A DNA stretch of 64,000 nucleotides from Cryptomeria japonica (lineage: Eukaryota; Streptophyta; Pinopsida; Cupressales; Cupressaceae), in contig NC_081414.1 in assembly GCF_030272615.1 (NCBI RefSeq), positions 234,780,733 through 234,844,732 on the forward strand. The letters are read 5' to 3'. The position numbers were made by a program, and so were the translations under genes. The notes under the pieces are model-generated. The model saw nothing but the letters and a program-made list of their open reading frames with translations. It made no database searches and was not told where the DNA came from. Positions 21,660-33,169 of the stretch are shown here, one piece after another (within the stretch, counting starts at the first letter, position 1; the number at the start of each line of letters is the position of its first letter).

Positions 21660-22900
21660 TTTTTGCCATGTCATCATCATGACACGTGGACGGCTGATAT
21701 TCATTCTCGCTATTTCGCAGCCTTAAAATGTGAGCACTTAACCCTTGCGAAATAGCGCGGGCCGTTGGATTATCTTTCAAGTTAATCGCCTTTTAATCCT
21801 TCGAACAGGTCCTCAGGAATGGTGGGCCCGCTGAGTCATCAGTGACATCTGGCATCTAGTCATCCACTGTGCTGATTTGTCATTCTGTCATTTGCCGGAA
21901 GAAGAACCATGGGGGGCCCCACTTCAGTCTCGACAGGTCTACCTCAGAAAAGGTGGGCCCACAGAAACGCCATAGACACCTGGCTTTCGTGTCACCTTCG
22001 AAGCTGACCTGTCAACTTTTCATTTGTCGAACATACACTATAGGGACCCACAGCTGCCTTTTAGACCGCGTGTCATCAAGACACGTGGACGGTCCAGGTT
22101 AACTTTCGCTATTTCGCAGCCTTAAAATGTGAGCATCTTACCCTTGCGAAATAGCGCGAGCCGTTAGATCTTATCTCGACTTGCGCGACATTTAAACCCT
22201 GCTAGGAGCTTTCAGAAGAGGTGGGCCCACGGACACATCATGGACACCTGGCTTTCATGTCACCTTCGACTGTGGCGGCCCGTGCCACGTGTTACCTTAT
22301 AATACGCCAAAAGAAAGCCACGGGGCTCCAGCTATCACTGACAACTATGCCTTCCACTTACCCTGTCGTGACAGATGGACGGCCGATATTAATCCTCGCT
22401 ATTTCGCAGCCTTAAAGGGCAAGCACTTAACCTTTGCGAAATAGCGCTGACCGTCAGATCCTTTTAGAAGTTGCTCAGCATTTAAACCCTGCTAGGAGCT
22501 TTCAGAAGACGTGGGCCCACGGACACATCATGGACACCTGGCGCCCTGTCATCTTCGAAGCTGACCTGTCGACTTTTCATTCGCTGGAAGGAGCCACGGG
22601 GTCTCAATGAATTGTAAGAGCTATCCTTGCCAAGTCACCTCCACCTGTGAGCTGACTCATCTTTGGGGCCCACTTTGATCCTTAATCTTAAAATGTTGAC
22701 TGTGGCGGCCTGTGCCACGTGCTGCACTCCAATACGCCAGAGAAGACCACGTAGAGGGGGCCCCACCTTCTTGACAGCCGCAACCTTCACTTCCTCCGCA
22801 TGACACATGGACGGCCGATATTAATCCTCGCTATTTCGCAGCCTTAAAATGTGAGCACTTAGCCTTTGCGAAATAGCGCCAACCGTCGGATCTTTTCTGA
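21660..22900 (-). promoter_or_regulatory. Promoter-like array of four stem-loop modules with G-boxes
   Basis: Four copies of the inverted pair CGCTATTTCGCA ... TGCGAAATAGCG occur at 21,708-21,757, 22,107-22,156, 22,397-22,446 and 22,829-22,878. The 12-bp arms are perfect and the loops are about 26 bp and well conserved. Around them recur GTGGGCCCAC (about 21,953, 22,221 and 22,511), CACGTG G-boxes (for example about 21,683, 22,081, 22,288 and 22,717) and a GTGGCGGCCYGTGCCACGTG block (two copies). The spacing is irregular (399, 290 and 432 bp). These are the kinds of motif bound by bZIP/bHLH and TCP factors in plants. The block is GC-richer than its surroundings and ends next to the TATA box, so a complex upstream regulatory region, or the U3 of an unrecognised LTR, is likely. 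Confidence 0.65.
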
Positions 22901-25811
22901 AGTTGATCAGTGTTTACTGGGCCCGACACTTTAGAAGGAAATAATAAAAGGCGAAAATTTTCAAATAATAAACATGACCGCCTAGGTAAATAGCAAGGGG
23001 GGACACTTCTTACGACCCCGCGACCCATGACTTAAGTGAAATAAAGTAACGTCGGAATAGAAACCAGGGGACCTAACACAAAAGATAAAGCCTAAAACTT
23101 AGAAAAACCTTAGACCCTCCAGGTTTAGAACAAGGCTGAAGCATTTGGGGCCACATCTTATACAAATTTTTTCAAAAACCATAGCCAAATATGGGGAAAG
23201 AATCCAATTTTAAAACAGCGATAACAGTTTCCTTGAAAGGGCTCAAGCAATCCCAAAAGCGCAGACCCTTTTCCATCTTTTCTTAAGTGTGTTTAGTCAC
23301 TGTTTCACTCCTACTAATTTCCCATACTGGTTTAAGCTTTCATTATCCAACCTAAATAAAGTTATAAAAATGTACAAATTGCATTATAGCAGCAAAATAA
23401 TTGGTGCTGTCTAAAATCACTGCTATTTCTTGCACCAAAGTATTTCCATTGACATTCTTGATATATTGAAGAAATTGCTGGTTATGCTTCTTTTTCCTAC
23501 CTGATGTCAGATCTCCAAACTAGACAAATACTTTGCCTAAGTGATTAAGCATTGGGGAAACACTCTCTTATGCTTGCAAAATTATTTTGTGGCTATCAAA
23601 ATTCTGACTGCTTGAGAATTTTTTCTATCCATGGAGAGATATGTTATTGGGGATGATTTGTGAACTTAAATATTAATTTTCATCAGACGAGTCATTTTAA
23701 AAAAAAGTCAACCAAATTGACTTTTCATTCAAAAGTTTGGTACTATCAGCAGATCATTTGTATTGTTTTTAGTTTTTTAACTTTTTTCGCCTTAAAAAAA
23801 TTTCACTCCTTTTTTCTTTATATTATAAATGTCCTACCTGGACCTGCACTGTTTTTTATAATTTTTTTATGACATTTGGATACCTAGGAGATATCTGGAA
23901 CAGTACTAGTATGGTTATAGGGACATCCAGGGAAGAACCCAGTAATATAGAGATAAACAAAAATAAATATCCCAAGTACAACGAAAACAACAACTAAATA
24001 TAAATAAATATCTTTAAAGAACCTATAATGAGTTTGTAACCGAATTTCTTATCACACCACATTTTGATAAAATTTTAGGGAAGGAACAAATGGCATAATG
24101 ATAGAGAACCAAGAAAATCCGTAAAATTCTATTACGTATGTTATCCTGAAACAATATGAATAATTGCAGTATTGTCCAGAGGATTGAGAAAAAATTACTA
24201 ACATGGACTGTGAAAACATAATGTTCTTAACTATTATTGTTATTAAATTTGGAAGCACGTTATAATCTAGGGTTTTCATATCTTATTTGCAAATAGGAGA
24301 AATAAATGTGGAGAAGACCAGAAAAATCTCTCAGTTGATTTAGCCGTATCTCATTAGATGGTAAAAGAAAATAAAGAATGAACATTCCCACATTACAACA
24401 GTAACGACCCTGTCTTGGATGCTCAGGTCATGGAAAAAGACATCAAAATTAAGAAATGCATGAATGTCTTCAAGGCCTGTCATTTAACAACCGGATAATC
24501 ACTTATGGATGAAAGCAAGATTTAGACTAAAAACTTTGCAACAGTATACTGATATAGGTCATGCCATCAAATGCAGCAAATGAACTTCACCAAGTTAAAA
24601 TTCATAAATTTGCTACCAGCTCCACCCATTAAGAGTTTTAAATGTCAAATGGACTAAAACCATGACCACGTGCCATTCTTAAGCATGTAAAAACATAGAT
24701 CTCTAATGGCAAGATTTGTCTTTTATTTATCCAGTATACTGGCAGTCAGTTTGCAGCCTCAGTGAAAAAAAAAAAAATCCCCTATTTTGGCATGCATCAA
24801 CAATTCTACCTAAAACTGGCAGCGTACAGTTTAAACTTGCTTGAACTGTTGCAACCCAATGAAAGGACTTCAAATCACTGATGTTTTAATCATCCACTAA
24901 CACTTTCAGATTTATATTATATAATTTCGTCCCATTATTCAAAAGTTAGTTTTAACAATTCTTTCCTAGAACTCTCTTGCCAAATTAACCATAGTAATGC
25001 AAATTGAACTTTCTTGCCAAATGACATAGAATTCCAAATCAAAATTAACTTAGGCCAACAAATCAATTCATTCTTTGAACTGTTCAGTTTGAGAAAATAG
25101 AACATATCTTTCTAGCCAATCATCCATCTGATTGACAGAGGACAACTGATAGCTTCAGAATATTAGCAGAAATGTTAATAAAAAACAGCATGTGGGTTCA
25201 ATGCCTCTAGAAGACATTCACTGTACATAAAAACTGAACTGGATTTAAAAAACCTTGTATGTTTTGGAAAACTTTCCTTTGTTCCATGATAAGGTATTTG
25301 TGTATAATATAAAATATAATCGTCTGTGCAAGCAATGTATTGATTTGTTGCTTGCACAGCTTCCTCCTAAGCTTTGATGCCAAAACAGAAAGCAGAATGC
25401 CTATAAACCATTAGCTTCCCACATTGTTGCTGCCAGAGTTGAATGAGATTGTAAACCTCCGTACCGTCTTCATAAAATACCTGTATCCACTGAAAATATT
25501 GTTAAAAGTCAAGGTTTATCCTGCTAAAGCTCTTGGCTATTTAATTTTATCACCATCTAGAATCAACCTAAGGAAAGAAACATCTGAATTAAATGGTACA
25601 ACAGCTATTAAATTTTTAATACTCTTTACATTCCTTATAGCATTTAAATAACACTTTGGAAACTCCATCCCAAGAACACATATATGTTGTGGAGATGGAT
25701 GATAAAAGAAATACCTGTATGGCTCATCCCTAGCATGCCTTACGGTAGCAGTAGTTTTTGAATTACTATTGGGGCAAGTCACCCAATTTTTGGAGTTGGA
25801 CCCACTCATCA
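22901..25811. other. Non-coding DNA, no feature recognised
   Basis: I see no convincing reading frame, LTR terminus or tandem repeat here. An A-run at about 24,766-24,778 is the only simple-sequence feature noted. Confidence 0.5.
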
Positions 25812-26438
25812 TCAATCAAGGTTACGGGTCTGAGAATCTGAGGGAGATGGTCCCAAAACCCGAACAAAAGTAGCAAAACCTCCCACCTCATCCAGTGCCT
25901 CCTGGGTATTGGGATTCACCATGGATGCCTCAAAATCAATATAAAACATAAACTCAAACTGCCTAACCGTCCCTCCACCATTAACATCCAGCACACTCAA
26001 CGCCTCATTGCTGAGCATATTCCTCCAACTTCATCAAATTAATATTATGCTGAGAAAAAACCGAAGCCCACCCTCACGGGAAATCACCATACTTGTCTTC
26101 CATGCCCGTTGAGTTCCTTCCTAGTTCCTCTTGCCCTTTTCTGTTTTCAGACCCGTCTCCATGCAAACGTTGTTTGTCTGGGTGAGCACAAGAAGTTTTG
26201 GTAGTGAAACCTGCGTCGTCCTTCAACGGGCTAAATGCTCTGATCAAATATGTCTTCGGTGGCTCAAATGATTCATTTTATTCCACTGTTTCAGTTACAG
26301 CCAAAAACGGTACATGGATGGAGATGGAATATCAATCACTCTGTTTCCATTGTAACCATCAATCTGACTGCCTGTGAGGATGCAAAATTTATTAAAAAAT
26401 GGTTTTTGTTTACAAACATTGATTGCACCCTTATGTCT
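25812..26438 (-). pseudogene. Arogenate/prephenate dehydratase C-terminus, copy A (frameshifted)
   Basis: The minus strand encodes a broken ACT regulatory domain of plant arogenate dehydratase, the plastid enzyme that makes phenylalanine from arogenate. The frame 25,812-26,018 carries QFEFMFYIDFEASM, the family's diagnostic block, then EEVGGFATFVRVLG-like sequence (EVGGFATFVRVLGPSP) and a stop just after, at the expected C-terminus. Upstream pieces AWKTSMVIAHEGG and FSQHNINLMKLE match the start of the same ACT domain but lie in two other frames, and an in-frame TAG precedes them. At least two frameshifts and one stop make this non-functional. The catalytic domain is not visible. Confidence 0.78.
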
Positions 26439-26442
26439 GAGC

Positions 26443-26960
26443 ATGCCTCAAAATCAATATAAAACATAAACTCAAACTGCCTAACCGTCCCTCCACCATT
26501 AACATCCAGCACACTCAACGCCTCATTGCTGAGCATATTCCTCCAACTTCATCAAATTAATATTATGCTGAGAAAAAACCGAAACCCACCCTCATGGGCA
26601 ATCACCATACTTGTCTTCCATGCCCGTTGAGTTCCTTCCTAGTTCCTCTTGCCCTTTTCTGTTTTCAGACCCGTCTCCATGCAAATGTTGTTTGTCTGGG
26701 TGAGCACAAGAAGCCTTGGTAGTAAAACCTGCATCGTCCTTCGACGGGCTAAATGCTCTGATCAAATATGTCTTCGGTAGCTCAAATGATTCATTTTCTT
26801 CCACTGTTTCAGTTACAGCCAAGAACGGTACATGGATGGAGATGGAATATCAATCGCTCTGTTTCCATTGTAACCATCAATCTGACTGCCTGTGAGGATG
26901 CAAAATTTATTCAAAAATGGTTTTTGTTTACAAACATTGATTGAACCCTTATGTGACTGT
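26443..26960 (-). pseudogene. Arogenate dehydratase C-terminus, copy B (truncated tandem duplicate)
   Basis: A direct repeat of 25,925-26,438, offset by 518 bp and differing at roughly 14-16 positions by eye. In the minus-strand reading direction this copy comes first. It breaks off inside the FYIDFEA motif and runs directly into copy A. It shares the same frameshifts, so the gene was already dead when the duplication happened. Confidence 0.8.
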
Positions 26961-28045
26961 AGACGCCTTGTGGCATGATAACTGTCTGTGCATGTAAATG
27001 TGTTTGTAACATGTATGTATTTGTGTGTTTCTATGTACACATCCATATATGGTAGGGCAAATTGTCTTGCTGAGTAAGCAGAGAGGAGATGCTTAGGTCT
27101 TGCTTTTGTTATGGTGGGGTTGATTAGTCTTGTGGTGTGGAGTGTGCATTGCTTTTGATCACCAAGTTGGTTGTTTCTATATATATATATATCCATTGAG
27201 GTATGGTAGGGCAATCACTTTTGGCAGTTATGTGAAGTAATAATGTGAGCATATTTAGTTGTAGAAGCATTTTCAAGACCTACATTTTTCAGGGGTATCT
27301 AAAGGGCATTTATTAGAAGCTCGTATTAAGGGGATTTTATTTATTCATGGATAATTAGGCCTTGCTATTTTTAGAGAAGGCTATTTCTATGTGTTACTTA
27401 TGAGCAACAAGTTTGTGTCCACATGCTATTGCTTGCATGGCAGATTAGTGAGTGCGTCCAGTGGCTAATGCAGTGATCTGGTTAGTTAAGACGTGTTTAG
27501 TGTGGTTTTGAGACCTGAGCCTCACCAGCTTAAAATAAAAAAATGTTATAACTGTAAGGTTGTGGCATTATGGCTTGGGCTGCGAGATCCAATTTGGGCC
27601 AAGGGCAAAATCTGACAAAACTTGTAATGACAGTGATTGCAAGATTTATTACAATCACTGAGAAATCAACCAAAGTCATCAAAAATTGCCCAAAATGAGT
27701 CTTCTGTATTGCAAAATATATTTTGATTCTTTTGTTCCCTGTATTGCAAAAGTGTTTTTCTGTTTCAAGTTGAAAGATAGAAACGAATATGTTAGAATCA
27801 AGGGATTGTGCAGATAGCAGGGATGTGGAATCGGTTTTACAACTTTCTAATATTTATTTCATTGAGTGCCTTTGAGACTCTTAGTTGCAGGGTAACTTGC
27901 ATGCCCTGTGGACTTGCCACATGAGTTTCTGCAGGGATTAGCCAAGTTTCCTAGGTTGAGCCAACAAGACTAGTTTTAAGTTTTAATTGGTTTAGCTTGG
28001 GACTCTTAACCTGTGCATGCTTAACATAGTCAGGCATGTTATTCT
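26961..28045. other. Non-coding DNA between the dehydratase relic and an LTR
   Basis: No reading frame of note. A CATGTATGTATTTGTGTGTTT-like alternating stretch and a short (AT)n run (27,179-27,192) are present. Nothing else seen. Confidence 0.5.
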
Positions 28046-28976
28046 TGCTGATGTTGTAGCTAGGTCGGATCCCTTCTAGGGCCGACCTAAGCATCTTTTG
28101 ATGGCTAATTGGCCTGTCGGCCTTAGCCATATTTATTTGGCAAAATTCAAATGTGTAATCTTCTTTAGGACTGGCCCTAATTGGGGGATGTAACTTGTGA
28201 ATAGGTCAAGTCCTATATTGAATGTAACTTGTATTGAAACGTGTTGGGGCTGACCTATATGAAGGTCACTTGTAACGTGTGGGGCTATTTCAGTTTTGGT
28301 GCCAATCTTAAAGCATTGAATTGTAATTAAATATGTTCTTCATGCAAGCCGACTTGGGAGAATTAAAAGGCTAAGTCTTTTATATATACAAGGCATCAAT
28401 CATTGTATAAACACATCATACACACTGCGAATTCATTCAGTGAACACATACAACGAATACATCTATGATAAGCGAATATCCTCCTCCATCAGCAAGGTTT
28501 AGCGAATCATTCTTTAGTGACAGTGAATCATCTTTGAAGGCAATGAATTATCCTTGAAGGCAGAGCGAACTTCATCCCAAGGCAGCGAACTATCCTTGAA
28601 GGCAGAGCGAACTTCATTCCAAGGCAGCAAATTATCCTTGAAGGTAGCGAACTTCACCCTAGGTGCAGCGAACTTCATCTCAGAGACAGCAACCCTTCTT
28701 GTGATAGCGAACATCATATGTATTGCAGATAAGTTCATCATTGCATATAGGTTGAAGACATTATACTACTGTACATAGTTTGCTGATTGCTTCAAGTGTT
28801 GAAGCATATTGTAAAGAAATTTCTGATTATTGCATAATAAGATCTGAGATTTATAGCTGGGTTTTTTATCTCTAAGAGGGAGGTTTTCCCAGGGTATTCT
28901 TGGTGTTCCTTGTGCACATTGATTTGCTTTCTGTTATTGCTATATAAATTGCTACAGTCTGATCCTAAAACTAACA
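28046..28976 (+). mobile_element. Probable solo LTR with internal minisatellite
   Basis: The block has an LTR-like start (TGCTGATGTTGTAGCTAGG or, 6 bp later, TGTTGTAG) and ends in CTAACA. A TATA box (TTTTATATATACA, about 28,378-28,390) is followed by a transcribed-looking region, and a TTTTCCCAGGGTATTCTTGG segment near the 3' end is of a kind seen in other LTRs of this window. The flanks ATTCT and TTTCT would be a 5-bp duplication with one mismatch if the left end is 28,046. No second copy or internal domain is nearby, hence the solo LTR call. Confidence 0.6.
28495..28715. repeat. AGCGAACTTCAT minisatellite within the LTR
   Basis: Several irregular units of about 35-40 bp alternate AGCGAACTTCATYCCAAGG with GCGAACTATCCTTGAAGGC-type sequence. 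The core AGCGAACTTCA is the same, in LTR-sense orientation, as in the large array at 43.5-45.2 kb. Confidence 0.8.
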
Positions 28977-29656
28977 TTTCTTTCAAACCTCTCCTATTGG
29001 AGTGTGATGCCAAGGAAATCTTTGTCTTTTTGGAAAGAAAAAGTGGACTTGGGAACACATTCTCCTCATTAGTACAATTTTGCAAATAAAAGTGATGTTA
29101 TTCGAAACCCAAAGAGTCTCATAACTATGGTATGTACATTCATCTGTATGTACGTGCACATATGCATGTGCATAAGGGTGCATATGTATGCGGCATGTGT
29201 ACATGTTTATAGACACACATAAGATTTCCTCTTGCATTAATTGCAAGTAATTTATGTTCAGCAGTTAGGCGATTAGAAATAAAAATTTGGAATTGTACCC
29301 AAAGACATCTAATTGCCATATGTGTGGTTCATTTCTCCGAGTTAATGCTAAGGTTATTTTTGACGAATAAGAATGCTGACACTGCGGTTGGATTGGTTCC
29401 TTAGTGTCATCTGTTTGTGTGAACATGAATGCGGTTGCTTGTTTGCTTTTTCTGAGTACACAGGAATGGTACGTTTTCTAGTATGAGTGTTCAAATCTCT
29501 GTGGCGAAGAAGCAGAAATATTTAATTTTTGTTTTGCATTGTGCTAGATTGAAAGGTATAGTTTTGAGCCCCATAGCAGCATTAATCATTCGGGGAATTA
29601 ATCAGCAAACCAAAAGTATAAGATCTTAATGCTAGTAGATTTACACAATCCATGTG
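28977..29656. other. Non-coding DNA with a short CATATG/ATGTAC cluster
   Basis: A microsatellite-like ACGTGCACATATGCATGTGC stretch lies at about 29,150-29,215. No gene recognised. Confidence 0.5.
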
Positions 29657-29783
29657 ATTAATATGAGTTACTTTTGGATTCGATTGTGTGAGTGTTTTTT
29701 TCATCAATGTTTCGGATCACACTCCATGATCCGAAACGTTGATGAAAAAATACTCGTATCAAATCCAGAAGCAACTCATATTA
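29657..29783. mobile_element. Foldback element or MITE-like inverted repeat
   Basis: The left arm (about 29,659-29,719) and right arm (29,727-29,783) are nearly complementary over about 57-60 bp, with a loop of about 7 bp at TGATCCGAAACG. The outer ends read TAATATGAGTTAC and CAACTCATATTA. There is no coding capacity. The structure fits a palindromic MITE/foldback insertion. A precursor of small RNAs is possible in principle because the arms form one long hairpin. Confidence 0.85.
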
Positions 29784-30180
29784 GTATAAGATCTTTTTGA
29801 AAAAATGGGGAAAAATTTGGATTTATAAAAAAACGTAAAAAATTGAAGAAAAACAGTGAAAAACTATTTTTTTAAAAATTTAAGGGCATTTCCATAGCAT
29901 AGAGATATTGTAAGCAAATTAAATAGAGACTTCAACACATGAATTGTAGAATATAGATTTTCGTTGTTTATATTCATTTTGCTGATTACATTGCACAAAA
30001 CATGCTATAACATCATAAACAATAACTAGATGGTGACAGTTGTCAAAATGTCAATTACAATATTGTTTGTGACTTTGTACAAAGTCAACCTATAAAGTAA
30101 GTACAAAGTTCCAATAAATTAAATGCAAATGTAGCCAATGACATGCTAGAGGGCAGGAGGCCTTGATGATAAACTCTTAA
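29784..30180. other. AT-rich non-coding DNA
   Basis: Contains A-rich runs and a duplicated TGTACAAAGT motif (30,074-30,110). It is probably the 3' flank of the hAT relic on the minus strand. Confidence 0.5.
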
Positions 30181-31914
30181 GTGAGAGCATGTCCTAGCTC
30201 ATTCAATAATATGAGGATACAAGCTGGTTTGCACCATGATATCAAAATCAGCAGGCCCAAGAATTTGATCATCATTAGCAGCAATCCACTCAGACTTTGG
30301 ATCAATCTTGTCGAGGTCAATTGGCTCGTCTTCCTCAGTAGTTCTTGTTTTTGTCCATATAGAAATTAGTCTTTGCCTTGCAAATGAAAAATGAATACAA
30401 TTTCAATTTGATTGCAGGTATATTATAATTCTTACCTTGAGCTTTCTTTAGCTTTAAGCGAAGGTTGTGGTGAAAAAACACCAAGTCATTTATTCATCAT
30501 TGTGTTAGGTGATCGCGTTTTTTGGAATTTGTGTTAAAAAACACTCCAATTACGCTCACAAGTGGATGAGTTGCATGGTTGGGTCAAAATATGTATTGCC
30601 ATACACCTAAGATTTGGGCATTCGTGACCAAAAAAATCACACAATTGAGCTGAAAAACACATTATATGGAGATGATATTGTAAGGATATCTTAAAATATT
30701 AACAAATTTAATGACCATGTTGACAAAATAAAGAGACCGTGAAAAGCTTGTAGAGTCTACCTAGTCAGGGTCTTTTTGCCTTCCAAGGTACCCCTAGAAG
30801 AGAGAAAACCCCATGCTTGCTTGTACATTTGCAACTTTGACATAGCTTCATTAAATTGATCCCAACTTGAAAACATTTTGTCCATGAACTTGAAGCCTTG
30901 TGTAATTTCAGCATCAATATCTCTGAATGAAGTCTTATAGAACAACGATGGATTGATAAAGTATCCTGCAACATGGAGAGGAGAGTACATCTGTCCATCC
31001 CATCTCCTATCAATTATGTCCCACAACAACATATCTATCTGTGTTATTTTCCATCCTACTCCTCGTCATCTCCTTGGCCTTGTCCATGGCTTCATATAAA
31101 TATCCTATGGGGGATTTATCCCCATCCACTAGTCTCAAGACTCTTACTAGAGGCTCTGAAAATTCTACAATTTGTTCAACCACAAAAATTGGTAGAATAT
31201 ATATGTACTCTGCCATTGCTATGCCATATATTTGATTTATGAAGCTAGACCCCATCCACTTGCTTGAAACAAACATTCGTCTTAAATTCATTTTTTGTTG
31301 ACAAAAAGTTTTTAGTGCAAGGAATTGTGTTGCAAATCTTGTCACCCCCGGTTGAACTAGCTCCTTGCCCCTGTGAAAGAGCGCATCATGGACAAAACTC
31401 TTATGTGATTATAGATAAATTTGGTAACTATGCGAGTCTTCTGCAAAACCTCCTTAACCCTTTCAATTTTTCCAATGTCCTCTAGGGTTAGATTAAGGCA
31501 ATGTGTTGCACATGGGGTAAAAAACAGAGGGGCATCTCTCTGTCAGGAGTCTCCCAACATCAACACAAGCAACAAGATCGTCTTTAATAAATTGAACCAC
31601 ATTTTGTGGTCCTACATCCATGAATACCAAGTCATACATCTCGAACAATGTAGTTGTAGATTTGATTATATTTGATGCATTTATAGATTTAAAAAATATA
31701 GTGCCAATTTCACAAGAGCCAAGGAAGTTAACGAGGGTCCGGTTCCTTGTATTTGTCCATCTATCTAACATAATGGTGCAACCACTTCTAGCCCTCTCTA
31801 GTCGATGCTCTTTAAGAACATTTGGAACAATTTGTATTGACTCTTTGAGCATACCAACTCTCAATGTCTTGTAAGATGGGGCTTGAAATCCAAGACCTGC
31901 AACTGCAATAGTAT

Positions 31915-33169
31915 TGTAGCGTCCTAAAATTGTGACACTTGCAATTTTGACTGCATTTGGGTCTTCACGATGGCGGCGCAACGTTGAACTTGAATGGAGA
32001 CCCCGAAATCCGTTTACGACACCAAAAACTGCATATTTTTGCACCTTGGCCTGATCCTCCTTGCACCCTGCTGTCTCGGGAGGTGGGACCATGGCGCCCA
32101 GCGCCTTGGTCCTTCAGGACCATGGCGCCTAGCGCCCTAGTCCCTCAGGACCATGGCGCCCAGCGCCCTGGTCCCTGGCCCTATTTTGGGCCCGGTCTCT
32201 TTTGGGCATCGGGTCTTTAAGTTTGCAAATTGGAAAATAATGCTTCTAGGTCGGCCTAAGATCGGAAAAATCAGTCTATCAGCCCTAATTAACATGTATA
32301 TAAACTACATTTCCCCTCCCATTTAAAAAGGGCAAGAAAAAGAGAAAAAAATATATGCAAGCAAGAGGCGGAAGCGATATTCAAACATTCAAACATTCAA
32401 GCATTCCTTCAAGCAATTGAGCATTCCAAGTCTCCATTCAAGGCTAAGTGTTGCATTCAAGACAAGGATTCAACCATTGAAGAGGAGATCACTTACAACA
32501 TACAAAATACAACATTCATTACACCTTCGCATGTAAGAATACAAACATTCTTACAACAAGGTATCAGTACTTGTTTACATTACAAACATTTACATTTACA
32601 ACATTCTCATTTCTTGGTTAATTCCAAAACCGGGGTTTGACCTAAAGGCAAACCCCTAATCCCTAACCCCCCAATCGTCCTCTCTTTTCTGTGTGTAGGT
32701 TGCAGGTACGTGGCTGTAATTGAAGATCTGGAATCCTTGTGCAGAGACGAACAGATCCCCCTTCGTTTCGCGGATTTTTCGGAGGATCGTGTGCACGCCG
32801 GGCGCCATCGTCCCGTCAACTTTCGCTCAAATTTGCAGAACAACATCATCTCGACATTTTACTGCTAATTTCAGGTCCGCAGCTTCATCTCGTATCCCTA
32901 TCTCCGTTTATAAGCGAATCTTTCTTACTTTACATGTACTCCTAGTTCAATCTTTCTATTTACATTCTTTACAAAAGAGGGTATCCTTGATGTCTCAACC
33001 CTTGAAACTCATTTAGAATCCAGTCTTGCATTGTGTGGGATTGGATCTTGTGAGTTTCAACCCCTCTTTTGAATGTAAAGTCCCTCCTAAGTGAAAACCG
33101 TCAATTCTAGTGACCTCCTTTCTCCTTGGAGTGGGTGAGAACACCTAGGGTTCGATTTTCCGCTTTACA
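31915..33169. mobile_element. Solo LTR (TGTAGCGTCC ... CGCTTTACA) inside the hAT gene
   Basis: The block begins TGTAGCGTCCTAAAATTGTG and ends CGCTTTACA, and is flanked by a perfect 5-bp duplication AGTAT (31,910-31,914 and 33,170-33,174). The hAT reading frame resumes on both sides. It includes a TATA-like ATGTATATAAAC (about 32,294). An ORF-less interior and a single LTR indicate recombination between the LTRs of a former full element. The TATA favours plus-strand orientation. Confidence 0.93.
32087..32185. repeat. GC-rich palindromic minisatellite, three units
   Basis: Three units of about 35 bp of GGACCATGGCGCCCAGCGCC followed by a CTGGTCC-like end lie inside the solo LTR. Each unit is nearly self-complementary (GGACC...GGTCC with GGCGC cores), so it can fold into a GC-rich hairpin. 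Confidence 0.88.

Noticed and set aside
16600-23100. LTR pair around the unknown ORF block
   Set aside because: I compared the flanks by eye and found no matching long direct repeats, PBS or PPT. The region cannot be called an LTR element without an alignment search.
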